From the IMG/VR virus record IMGVR_UViG_3300000553_000334, positions 1 through 24,114 of that record: a stretch of 24,114 bases of DNA; one strand, given 5' to 3'. Positions 15,037 to 20,504 of this stretch are shown here, one piece after another. Source of the stretch: a virus. Position 1 is the stretch's first letter; the number at the start of each line of letters is the position of its first letter. The position numbers and the translations under genes are program-made. The notes below the pieces were generated by a model. It was not told where the DNA came from. It saw nothing but the letters and a program-made list of their open reading frames with translations, and ran no database searches.

Positions 15037-15837
15037 ATGGGCAAAAAAGTCGATATATGGATGCCGCTATATGTGGCCGATTACATTTCCGCAACTTCAC
15101 GGTTGACCACCGAACAACATGGCGCGTATTTGTTGTTATTGATGGACTACTGGAAGAACGGCGCGCCACCTGACAATGACCAAGTTTTAGCGCAAATAAC
15201 CAAGTTATCAAATGATGCTTGGAGTAATGCTAGGACTATGCTTGAGGGATTCTTTGACGTATGCGATGGGCATTGGTTCCAACATCGTTTGGAATCCGAA
15301 ATGGTCAAGGCCAATCACAATAAAACCGCCAACTCAAAGCGTGGAAAAGCTGGCGCTGCAGCAAGATGGGGTAAGAAAGATGCTTCAAGCATACCTGACG
15401 CATCCTTGGAGGTATGCTTGGCTGATAGCACATCACCATCACCTACACCTTCAAATAATAAAAGAAAAGAAAAAGCCCCTAGCGTGGCTTGTCCTGATTC
15501 TGTAACTCAACAAGTTTGGGATGATTGGATGACCGTTCGCAAAGGAAAAGGCGCAAAAACGCTGACGCAAACAGGTTGGACAAAATTTTTAAACCAAGTC
15601 GATAAAGCTGGTTGGACTATTGAACAAGCAATAAGTCATTGCTGCATGAAAAATTGGGTAAGTTTTGAAGCTGCATGGATTGAACAAAAATTAACAAATT
15701 CAGAAAAACGTCAAAATCACATGGCCCAATTGACACGCGGTTTGTCAACACCAAAACTAAAACCGCAACCATTCTGGGCTAAGTCAACAACCATTCTGGA
15801 GGAAATCCCAAATGTGGAATCAAAACGACTTTTGTGA
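15037..15837 (+). CDS. DUF1376 (YdaU-like) replication initiation protein, O-like
   Basis: This 266-residue protein has the DUF1376 domain in its N-terminal 100 residues. The signature is WMPLYVADYISATSRLTTEQHGAYLLLL (8-35), followed by LEGFF and a basic KRGKAGAAARWGKK segment (101-114). A polar linker (about 115-150) precedes a C-terminal domain with W..F...V.KAGW. In many phages DUF1376 proteins occupy the place of lambda O and are followed by a helicase-loader gene, as here. It likely binds the origin, and a repeat cluster lies within its own linker-coding DNA. The next gene overlaps it by 26 bases. Confidence 0.8.
   Translation: MGKKVDIWMPLYVADYISATSRLTTEQHGAYLLLLMDYWKNGAPPDNDQVLAQITKLSNDAWSNARTMLEGFFDVCDGHWFQHRLESEMVKANHNKTANSKRGKAGAAARWGKKDASSIPDASLEVCLADSTSPSPTPSNNKRKEKAPSVACPDSVTQQVWDDWMTVRKGKGAKTLTQTGWTKFLNQVDKAGWTIEQAISHCCMKNWVSFEAAWIEQKLTNSEKRQNHMAQLTRGLSTPKLKPQPFWAKSTTILEEIPNVESKRLL
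15379..15475. other. Candidate replication origin inside the O-like gene
   Basis: CAAGCATACC (15386-15395) and GGTATGCTTG (15411-15420) are a perfect 10-bp inverted repeat. A third related half-site, ATGCTTC (15380-15386), makes ATGCTT/AAGCAT around C86. This cluster is followed by an AT- and purine-rich stretch (15451-15474) that could unwind. Lambdoid origins lie in the middle of gene O with this order, iterons then AT-rich DNA. The position coincides with the linker between protein domains. Confidence 0.45.
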
Positions 15838-16189
15838 TGCCGACGCTGGATTTGATTATATTTTCACCAAAATGAACGCTATTTATGGCGCAAGGTTTGA
15901 ATCAAACTGGCAAAACGTCGATGTGGACATTGTGCGCGAGGTTTGGAAAGAACAATTGGGTCGGTTTTTGACCTATAAGCCAAGCATGGACCACGCCATT
16001 CGAATGTTGAAAGGCGAATTCCCGCCCAGCGCCATCACATTTCGCGAATACTGCAACACAGGCCCGGACATTCCGGAAAAACCAGTTCCGCAAATCGAAC
16101 GGCAATCGACGGTTCACGAACAAATCAAAGCCGCCGAAGCCAAAGCAAAATTGCGGGAATTGGTCCAACAAATGAAAATGAAGGTATGA
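15812..16189 (+). CDS. Putative helicase-loader-like protein (lambda P position)
   Basis: This 125-residue protein starts inside the O-like gene (26-base overlap). The middle (VREVWKEQLGRFLTYKPSMDHAIRMLKGEFPPSAITFREYC) has the W..L..F, A...L and FPP..  F...C pattern seen in phage replication protein P and related short proteins that bring the host DnaB helicase to the origin. The C-terminus is a charged helix (IKAAEAKAKLRELVQQ). It is much shorter than lambda P (233 residues), so it may be only the N-terminal module of that family. Position after the O-like gene supports the call. Confidence 0.55.
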   Translation: MWNQNDFCDADAGFDYIFTKMNAIYGARFESNWQNVDVDIVREVWKEQLGRFLTYKPSMDHAIRMLKGEFPPSAITFREYCNTGPDIPEKPVPQIERQSTVHEQIKAAEAKAKLRELVQQMKMKV

Positions 16190-16380
16190 CCCGCCAAGAA
16201 GCCAACCGTATCTTGGACAAGCTCAAGGACGGGCAACCAATACCCCAACACATGATTGAAATTGCACTTTTAGAAACTGAAGACTATGGACAACACGGAA
16301 TTGGAATTTATGAGGCAATCGGAAGCGCGGGAATGGAAAGCGCGATTCGACAAGAAGGCCAAGGAATTAGGCCGCAATGA
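16186..16380 (+). CDS. Small hypothetical phage protein
   Basis: This 64-residue protein is joined to the previous gene by an ATGA overlap. The start MTRQEANRILDKLKDGQPIP followed by IEIALLETED is a familiar pattern of short proteins in the early region of Burkholderiales phages (EANRIL, then a short linker and I..AL..T.D). After residue about 33 the sequence overlaps the next gene by 95 bases and looks like a shadow of it, so a functional protein may be just the first half. Its function is unknown. Confidence 0.5.
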   Translation: MTRQEANRILDKLKDGQPIPQHMIEIALLETEDYGQHGIGIYEAIGSAGMESAIRQEGQGIRPQ

Positions 16381-16492
16381 GGCGATTGCTTGGTGGAAGG
16401 ACACAATAAGGGAAATCGAAAAAAAGCGCGGCAAAACCGAAGCTAACGCCCTTGTTGAACGAATCACGCAATTAAGGACGCGCCGGATATGA
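16286..16492 (+). CDS. Small highly charged phage protein (EAREW family)
   Basis: This 68-residue, basic, helical protein includes EAREWKARFDKKAKELGRNE and AIAWWKDTIREIEKKRGKTEA. The EAREW...R...K..ELGR..A..WW...I..IE..RG pattern recurs in small proteins of early phage operons, as I remember it. No function is known to me. It overlaps the previous gene by 95 bases in another frame and joins the next by ATGA. The pattern of conserved Trp and charged residues makes this frame the better supported of the two. Confidence 0.6.
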   Translation: MDNTELEFMRQSEAREWKARFDKKAKELGRNEAIAWWKDTIREIEKKRGKTEANALVERITQLRTRRI

Positions 16493-16707
16493 CTTTTTAC
16501 GTTGGACAGGTTAAAAAGAAGTGGTCGAAAGATTGGCGAACCGTGGTCATGAATGCCGAATTGTTGGATGCCGCCGTATCAAAAACGCTGGCGCTGGCAA
16601 TCAAGGACGAAACAATGGCCCGTGTTTTCCAAGCCAGCGATGAACGTTGGGACGAAATCAAAGTGGTTTTTTTAAAAGGAAACAAAGATGGACGATTGGA
16701 CGCCTGA
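16489..16707 (+). CDS. Small hypothetical protein
   Basis: This 72-residue protein starts at an ATGA overlap with the preceding stop and ends overlapping the next gene by 20 bases. The sequence (YVGQVKKKWSKDWRTVVMNAE, then ALAIKDETMARVFQASDERW) alternates short strands and helices. No recognised domain, signal or membrane segment is visible. Its place in a tightly packed early operon supports it being expressed. Confidence 0.5.
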   Translation: MTFYVGQVKKKWSKDWRTVVMNAELLDAAVSKTLALAIKDETMARVFQASDERWDEIKVVFLKGNKDGRLDA

Positions 16708-16960
16708 AATGGACGAAGCAATGAAAAACATTTCCGCAAAAGCCAACAAAGGCCAAGTCGGTGGCATTCATTACGTCGCCATGAAAATTCAACCTTGGGA
16801 AGTGATGGAATCCGTTTTGACCCGTGACGAATTTATTGGGTTTCTCAAAGGCAACGTAATCAAATACAGCATGAGACAGGGACGCAAACCCGACGCGCTG
16901 GATGACGCCGAAAAAGCCCATCATTACCGCATGAAGCTGAAAGAAATGTTGGACCAATGA
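16688..16960 (+). CDS. DUF3310 (SaV-like) protein
   Basis: This 90-residue protein carries the DUF3310 signature: IHYVAMKIQPWEVMES (27-42), then FIGFLKGNVIKYSMRQGRK (about 49-67) and DALDDAEKAHHYRMKLKEML (69-88). DUF3310 proteins are common in phage early operons and are thought to be nucleotide-kinase-like or nucleotide-binding accessory proteins, but no reaction is established. AGGAAAC precedes its start by about eight bases. It is followed by the VRR-NUC gene with an ATGA overlap. Confidence 0.8.
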   Translation: MDDWTPEMDEAMKNISAKANKGQVGGIHYVAMKIQPWEVMESVLTRDEFIGFLKGNVIKYSMRQGRKPDALDDAEKAHHYRMKLKEMLDQ

Positions 16961-17256
16961 GACGCGCCGCCAAAGTCGATGCGAACCAAAACCGCATTAT
17001 TGACGCTTTGCGTTACGCTGGCGCTACCGTTCAATCACTTGGGCAAGTTGGCGGTGGTTGCCCTGATTTGCTTGTTGGCTATAAAAGGGTCAACATTTTG
17101 ATGGAAGTCAAGGACGGTGACAAAGTTCCAAGCGCCCGCACGTTACGCGAAAGTCAAATGACTTGGTGGTCCGAATGGTCCGGCGCACGACCGTTTTTGG
17201 TCGAATCCGTGGATGATGCCTTGCAAGTTTTGAAGAAAATTAGGGAAAACGCCTAA
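16957..17256 (+). CDS. VRR-NUC-like endonuclease (possible Holliday-junction resolvase)
   Basis: This 99-residue protein has the restriction-like nuclease fold of the compact VRR-NUC type. GGGCPDLLVGYKR (32-44) supplies Asp37, and NILMEVKDG (46-54) supplies Glu50 and Lys52. Gln67 in RESQMTWW fits the conserved Q of the family. Small stand-alone VRR-NUC proteins of phages cut branched DNA and may act as RusA-like resolvases during replication. It is the last gene of the early operon, and its stop codon lies within a terminator stem. Confidence 0.75.
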   Translation: MRRAAKVDANQNRIIDALRYAGATVQSLGQVGGGCPDLLVGYKRVNILMEVKDGDKVPSARTLRESQMTWWSEWSGARPFLVESVDDALQVLKKIRENA

Positions 17257-17275
17257 ATTTTTTTGATTTTTTTTT
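17240..17275 (+). terminator. Intrinsic terminator of the early operon
   Basis: TTAGG (17240-17244) and CCTAA (17252-17256) form a short stem with loop GAAAACG. Two T-runs (seven at 17258-17264, then nine) follow directly. It includes the TAA stop of the VRR-NUC gene. The stem is weak but the T-tract is exceptionally long. Confidence 0.5.
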
Positions 17276-17284
17276 AAAAAACTC

Positions 17285-17314
17285 TTGAAAGTGTTTAGAA
17301 ATCTAAACTAGAAT
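17285..17314 (+). promoter_or_regulatory. Sigma70 promoter with a palindromic operator in the spacer
   Basis: TTGAAA (17285-17290) and TAGAAT (17309-17314) are separated by 18 bases. The spacer contains the near-perfect palindrome GTTTAGA-AA-TCTAAAC (17293-17308). A 7-bp dyad between -35 and -10 is a classic repressor site. Downstream, AGAGGAAAC gives the ribosome site of the gene starting at 17346. Confidence 0.7.
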
Positions 17315-17345
17315 CACACATCGACAACACAAAAGAGGAAACGAT

Positions 17346-17606
17346 ATGACTACTTTTAACAATATGCTGGAAACTTGGGTTGGTTCCGGTAAGTTTGATT
17401 CCAAGGGACGCGAAATTGGTTTCATTGTTGGCACAAACGACAATGGCACAGAATTCGCCGCATGGGTTCAATCTGGCCGCAAATTTAAACATGATTTTGT
17501 CGATTTTGGTGTTCGACAACGTTCAAAAATTTTTGCTACTCAAAAAGCCGCCACCACATGGGCTTACAGCACCGCCAAACAACGCATTGCAAAGTTGGTC
17601 GCATGA
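17346..17606 (+). CDS. Small hypothetical protein, first gene after the regulated promoter
   Basis: This 86-residue, basic, soluble protein. AGAGGAAACGAT precedes ATG 17346, and the promoter at 17285-17314 lies just upstream. The N-terminal half reads as beta strands (IGFIVGTNDNGTEFAAWVQS), and the C-terminal part as a basic helix (QKAATTWAYSTAKQRIAKL). It has no recognisable motif. Being the promoter-proximal gene with the best ribosome site in its region, it is likely well expressed. A role in host takeover or regulation is possible but is inference. Confidence 0.65.
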   Translation: MTTFNNMLETWVGSGKFDSKGREIGFIVGTNDNGTEFAAWVQSGRKFKHDFVDFGVRQRSKIFATQKAATTWAYSTAKQRIAKLVA

Positions 17607-17764
17607 ACACACAAATGCTTCAACGCGCACGTCGCAATTTTGACCGCCCAGACATCGAGCGCCACTTGGTTCGGCACAATATTCGCGCATGGGTTCGGTC
17701 CGTCCGAATCCTTGGCGACAAATGGTTATTAGCACATCAAATCACACGATTGGAAACAAAATGA
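17603..17764 (+). CDS. Small basic conserved phage protein (WVRSVR family)
   Basis: This 53-residue, strongly basic protein begins at an ATGA overlap with the previous gene, so it is chosen over a longer in-frame start at 17558. The segment ARRNFDRPDIERHLVRHN followed by AWVRSVRILGDKWLLA is a pattern I recognise from short proteins of Burkholderiales phages (N...WVRSVR.LGD.WLLA), though without a known function. Its size and charge would suit a nucleic-acid or protein binder. Confidence 0.6.
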   Translation: MNTQMLQRARRNFDRPDIERHLVRHNIRAWVRSVRILGDKWLLAHQITRLETK

Positions 17765-17847
17765 TTTTGGAAAAAATCTTGGACTATGGGTTGGCGGTTG
17801 TTATCGCCGTTTTGTTGGCTTGGTTTTTGGCGGTGGCTTTAGTATGA
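17761..17847 (+). CDS. 28-residue single-pass membrane micropeptide
   Basis: It begins with ATGA overlapping the previous stop and ends with ATGA overlapping the next start, so it sits perfectly in the coupled chain. The product is MILEKILDYG followed by an 18-residue hydrophobic helix (LAVVIAVLLAWFLAVALV). A single span with a charged N-terminus suggests an inner-membrane micropeptide. Both-side 4-base coupling is the main support for it being real. Confidence 0.6.
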   Translation: MILEKILDYGLAVVIAVLLAWFLAVALV

Positions 17848-18110
17848 CTGACGAACAAATCATTGAGTTGGCTAGACAGGTTGGCATAAAACGGCGCACT
17901 GATGAGTTTTTCTCAGAATATTGTGACGGTATTTATGATGATGATCTTAAAGCCTTTGCCGAACTGGTAGCACAACATGAGCGTGAGGCGTGTATTGAAA
18001 TTGCTGAAAAGCAACGCTATGCAATGCACATAAGCTTGACTTCTCACCCACCTCAAAACGGCACAGCAGTTGGAATTGCAAATCAAATCAGAGCAAGAGG
18101 TGAAGCATGA
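17844..18110 (+). CDS. Small acidic phage protein, copy 1 of a MTDEQI family
   Basis: This 88-residue protein starts MTDEQIIELA and contains FAELVAQHEREACIEIAEK (about 45-63), then ends with GIANQIRARGEA. The same N-terminus, AxLVAQHER core and RGEA ending appear in the next gene, so the two are tandem paralogs. The family is frequent in small-gene cassettes of Burkholderiales phages, and its function is unknown. Codon use (CAG, GAG, AGG) differs from the CAA/GAA style of the early operon. Confidence 0.65.
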   Translation: MTDEQIIELARQVGIKRRTDEFFSEYCDGIYDDDLKAFAELVAQHEREACIEIAEKQRYAMHISLTSHPPQNGTAVGIANQIRARGEA

Positions 18111-18338
18111 CTGACGAACAAATTGCAAAACTGTATGACCAAGCCTTGATTATTGAAAACAATGGTGACTATGTTGCTGGCGAATTAGACCCCGTAAAGT
18201 TTGCCAAACTGGTAGCACAGCATGAGCGAAAGGTGTGCGCTCAGTTAGCGGTGGATGCAATAGCGTTTAATGGCGGAACAGTACAAATGGAATCCCATGT
18301 TCGACAAGCAATTGAAGCCAGAGGTGAAGCATGACTGA
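18096..18338 (+). repeat. 19-base direct repeats at successive gene junctions
   Basis: AGAGGTGAAGCATGACTGA occurs identically at 18096-18114 and 18320-18338, each spanning a stop/start junction (ribosome site, ATGA overlap and first codons). The start of the gene at 17844 shares the downstream part (ATGACTGA and on). The repeats mark the seam of a tandem duplication and would permit unequal recombination. Confidence 0.7.
18107..18334 (+). CDS. Small acidic phage protein, copy 2 of the MTDEQI family
   Basis: This 75-residue paralog of the preceding gene is linked to it by ATGA. It shares MTDEQI, FAKLVAQHERKVCAQLA and the RQAIEARGEA end, while the middle has diverged and is shorter. The first 17 bases of the two genes are identical, and the AxLVAQHER stretch is nearly identical at DNA level (ctggtagcaca.catgagcg), which indicates a fairly recent duplication. 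Its function is unknown. Confidence 0.65.
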   Translation: MTDEQIAKLYDQALIIENNGDYVAGELDPVKFAKLVAQHERKVCAQLAVDAIAFNGGTVQMESHVRQAIEARGEA

Positions 18339-18492
18339 AGAACAAATACTCGCTGAGATGGAAAAGATTAAAGAGGCACAGGCACATTGGCAGAGCGCAC
18401 AGGATGGCTCTTATGAGATGGCCCTGCACTACGCAGGCTACACACGCCTGAGAAATGAACTTAAAGCATTAAGGGAGGCTAAGAATGAGTAA
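18331..18492 (+). CDS. Small helical protein, MTEEQI type
   Basis: This 53-residue protein (MTEEQILAEMEKIKEAQAHW, then YTRLRNELKALREAKNE) is almost wholly alpha-helical with a heptad-like pattern. It begins at the third copy of the repeated gene junction (ATGACTGA.GAACAAAT), so its first codons derive from the same duplication while the remainder is different. It is linked by ATGA to the gene before and overlaps the following ATG (18485) by eight bases. Confidence 0.55.
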   Translation: MTEEQILAEMEKIKEAQAHWQSAQDGSYEMALHYAGYTRLRNELKALREAKNE

Positions 18493-18577
18493 CTGGCCTT
18501 TCCCCCTCGCACCCTTGCCTGACAAACCTGGCAGAGTCCCCTTCAACCCTGATAACTTTGAGGATGCACCGCTATGA
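18485..18577 (+). CDS. 30-residue Pro-rich micropeptide
   Basis: The product is MSNWPFPLAPLPDKPGRVPF followed by NPDNFEDAPL. It has seven Pro in 30 residues and no hydrophobic span. Its ATG is within the previous gene, with GGGAGG eight bases upstream, and its TGA overlaps the next ATG by four bases. The coupling and the good ribosome site argue for translation. The function is unknown. Confidence 0.5.
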   Translation: MSNWPFPLAPLPDKPGRVPFNPDNFEDAPL

Positions 18578-18630
18578 CTAAAGACGAAGCCCTACGCATG
18601 GCGCTGGATGCAACAGGAGAAACAGAATGA
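18574..18630 (+). CDS. 18-residue micro-ORF, possibly a truncated remnant
   Basis: It reads MTKDEALRMALDATGETE and is linked on both sides by ATGA. The opening EALRMAL matches the start of longer phage helical proteins (for example the next gene, which has ALKMALRALNA), so this is probably a truncated copy retained because it keeps the chain of coupled translation intact. Confidence 0.4.
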   Translation: MTKDEALRMALDATGETE

Positions 18631-19058
18631 ATGAAGTAAAGGCCCTGAAAATGGCGTTACGTGCCCTCAATGCAACTATGACTACACATGGAACAAAGGA
18701 AGCGATTGATGAGGCTAGACAGGAGGCGGCCAAAGCCTGCGAAGAGATATTGGATCAACCCACCTTCTGGATGAATTGCCAAACATTGGCTGATTCAATC
18801 CATTATCCGAAATGTTGGGATATTGCAGCCTATCCAACACTTGACGATGCTTTAGATGAGATGGTTGCTTGGTTTGAAATTAGCGAGTGCAGCACTTGCG
18901 AAGAAGAACTGGCACAACCAGAGCGTGAATGGGTTGGGCTGACGGATGATGATGTGGACTACATCGCAGATGAATATGCCTCTTTGCAAGGCGCTATCAG
19001 AGCCATCGAAGCCAAACTCAAGCAAAAGAACGGCTACGCCGAGGAGAAGAACACATGA
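18627..19058 (+). CDS. Hypothetical acidic phage protein
   Basis: This 143-residue acidic protein opens with a helix (VKALKMALRALNATM) and has a middle with scattered Cys and Trp (FWMNCQTLADSIHYPKCWDI). A further pair, ECSTC, lies at about 92-96, followed by GLTDDDVDYIADEYASLQGA, a phrase (WVGLTDDDV) common in small Burkholderiales phage proteins, and a basic helical end. The four Cys could bind a metal, but spacing does not match a known finger. Its function is unknown. Codon use is unlike the early operon. Confidence 0.6.
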   Translation: MNEVKALKMALRALNATMTTHGTKEAIDEARQEAAKACEEILDQPTFWMNCQTLADSIHYPKCWDIAAYPTLDDALDEMVAWFEISECSTCEEELAQPEREWVGLTDDDVDYIADEYASLQGAIRAIEAKLKQKNGYAEEKNT

Positions 19059-19207
19059 ACAATGAAACGCAACGCATCATGGAAGCACTGATGCTAATTT
19101 ACGGCAGTGATTTGCAAGCCGCAACAATCACGGTGTTACTCAAGGACGGCGACACAGCTTTTCGCTTTATTACACAAACTTTGCCACAGAAGGAGGCAGA
19201 AAAATGA
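19055..19207 (+). CDS. 50-residue hypothetical protein
   Basis: The product begins MNNETQRIMEALMLIYGSDL and continues QAATITVLLKDGDTAFRF, giving a predicted helix followed by two strands. It is coupled to both neighbours by ATGA. AGGAGAAGAACAC upstream gives a strong ribosome site. No family is recognised. Confidence 0.55.
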   Translation: MNNETQRIMEALMLIYGSDLQAATITVLLKDGDTAFRFITQTLPQKEAEK

Positions 19208-19542
19208 GCGACCCAACCATTGCCGCATGGAGCCGAGAAAGTGATTTGCTTTTTCAGTTGCGCCAGTTGCGTGAAGAAAATGAACGGCTACGAAAAGACC
19301 AGCAGGGAGTTGATGCTGTAAATACATTAACTGAAGAAGGCTGGATATGGGACGGCGACCAGTGGCAACGACCACCAGTAGGCGAAATACGGGCCTTGAA
19401 GCATCGCATCCATGAGCTTGAGGGTGAGTTGCTCGGCTACAAGAAAATCGTGGCTAACCAAGACGCAATGCTGGAGCGCCAAACTGCCCGCATCGTTGAC
19501 TTGCAGACACACATTGAAAACTTTGATGGAGAAGACAGATGA
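19204..19542 (+). CDS. Coiled-coil hypothetical protein
   Basis: This 112-residue protein has two coiled-coil stretches, residues about 15-32 (LLFQLRQLREENERLRKDQQ) and about 65-108 (LKHRIHELEGELLGYKKIVA and on). They are separated by a WIWDGDQWQRPP loop. The second coil, with its leucine heptads, suggests a dimer. AAGGAGG lies just upstream of its start. It could scaffold other early proteins. No function can be named. Confidence 0.6.
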   Translation: MSDPTIAAWSRESDLLFQLRQLREENERLRKDQQGVDAVNTLTEEGWIWDGDQWQRPPVGEIRALKHRIHELEGELLGYKKIVANQDAMLERQTARIVDLQTHIENFDGEDR

Positions 19543-19694
19543 GTATTGTTGGACAAACATATTTAAAAGACTTTAAACCGCATCAATGCCCACGTTGTTT
19601 TGGGTTGTTTGCAGTTGGGGACAGGTATTGGAATGATGAAGGAACTGTTTATCACTGGATTTGCTGGGTAAATAAATCAAAGGAGAACACATGA
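19539..19694 (+). CDS. Small zinc-ribbon-like protein
   Basis: This 51-residue protein carries CPRC at residues 17-20 and HWIC at 39-42, which gives a CxxC-x18-HxxC arrangement suited to bind one zinc ion. The intervening part (FGLFAVGDRYWNDEGTVY) looks like beta strands, as in treble-clef or zinc-ribbon micro-proteins. It is linked by ATGA to genes on either side. It may bind nucleic acid or a host protein, but this is inference. Confidence 0.55.
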   Translation: MSIVGQTYLKDFKPHQCPRCFGLFAVGDRYWNDEGTVYHWICWVNKSKENT

Positions 19695-20053
19695 ACGTCA
19701 TCAATACAATACAAAACTTTTTTGCCAAAGAAATGCTAAACGCCCGCGCATCCGACCCCATCACATCACATCAAGCCGCCGCACAAGCGCCAGACGTAAC
19801 CGCAAACCACATTCCGCGTATCTTGGAAGCCTTGGGCGAATACGGACCAATGGGCGCGTCAATGATTTGCTATGTTGCCAACCTAGACAAAAACCAAATC
19901 AGTCGCCGCCTTAAAAAAATGCAAAAGATGGGTTTGATTGAACTGACCGGAAACATCGTCAAGTCACATTCCAACCGCAACGAACGCGAATGGCAACTTG
20001 CCAACGACATTGACCGGGTTCAAATCAAAAACTTGGGCTTTGGGAATGCGTAA
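19691..20053 (+). CDS. Winged-helix DNA-binding phage protein
   Basis: This 120-residue protein has a phage-typical segment near the N-terminus, ARASDPITSHQAA (residues 18-30), often seen in regulators of early regions. Residues about 44-90 (ILEALGEYGPMGASMICYVA, then LDKNQISRRLKKMQKMGLIE) form a winged helix with the recognition helix KNQISRRLKKM. ATG 19691 is preceded by AAGGAG. The previous stop overlaps by four bases. It may regulate this operon, for instance through the palindrome at 17293-17308. Codon use returns here to the CAA/GAA style. Confidence 0.7.
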   Translation: MNVINTIQNFFAKEMLNARASDPITSHQAAAQAPDVTANHIPRILEALGEYGPMGASMICYVANLDKNQISRRLKKMQKMGLIELTGNIVKSHSNRNEREWQLANDIDRVQIKNLGFGNA

Positions 20054-20504
20054 ACGGACGAATCGCAAGCATTACGCGTTGATTGACCCGATTGCCCACG
20101 CTATCGCTGGCGCTGCCATCACGACCAAGGACGCATTGGACAAATTGCGGGTTTTGGAACTGTCGGCGCTTGAATCACTCAGCAAAGGCAAAGCAACCGT
20201 GGCCGATTGGCGAGCGTTGACCGATATGCTGAACTTGGCCCAAACAATGGGACTAAACGGCATCGGACCCGAAGTTCTGCCGATTTGTGATGTGGCGCAA
20301 GCCGAACTGTTGGCCGCGGCGCAACGTTATGAAAAAACCAAATCAATGGTGACTACTGCAAAAGGTTTACAAGCATTGCGTGATTTGTATGAATACCACG
20401 ATTTACAACGTTCAAGTGTTTCACGCGCTGAATACGAACGCATGATTAAAAAAACCCGCGATTATATTATTTCAAATAATCAATATGTGGTCGAGGTGGT
20501 ATAA
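20046..20504 (+). CDS. Conserved hypothetical phage protein
   Basis: ATG 20046 is chosen because a longer frame from 19998 would only re-read the end of the previous gene. The 152-residue product begins MRKRTNRKHYALIDPIAHAI, then AGAAITTKDALDKLRVLEL and TVADWRALTDMLNLAQTMG. It has a helical C-terminus with a basic patch. I recall proteins with the start RTNRKHY.L..P in Burkholderiales phages located next to ninB, without known function. The TAA overlaps the NinB ATG. Confidence 0.55.
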   Translation: MRKRTNRKHYALIDPIAHAIAGAAITTKDALDKLRVLELSALESLSKGKATVADWRALTDMLNLAQTMGLNGIGPEVLPICDVAQAELLAAAQRYEKTKSMVTTAKGLQALRDLYEYHDLQRSSVSRAEYERMIKKTRDYIISNNQYVVEVV

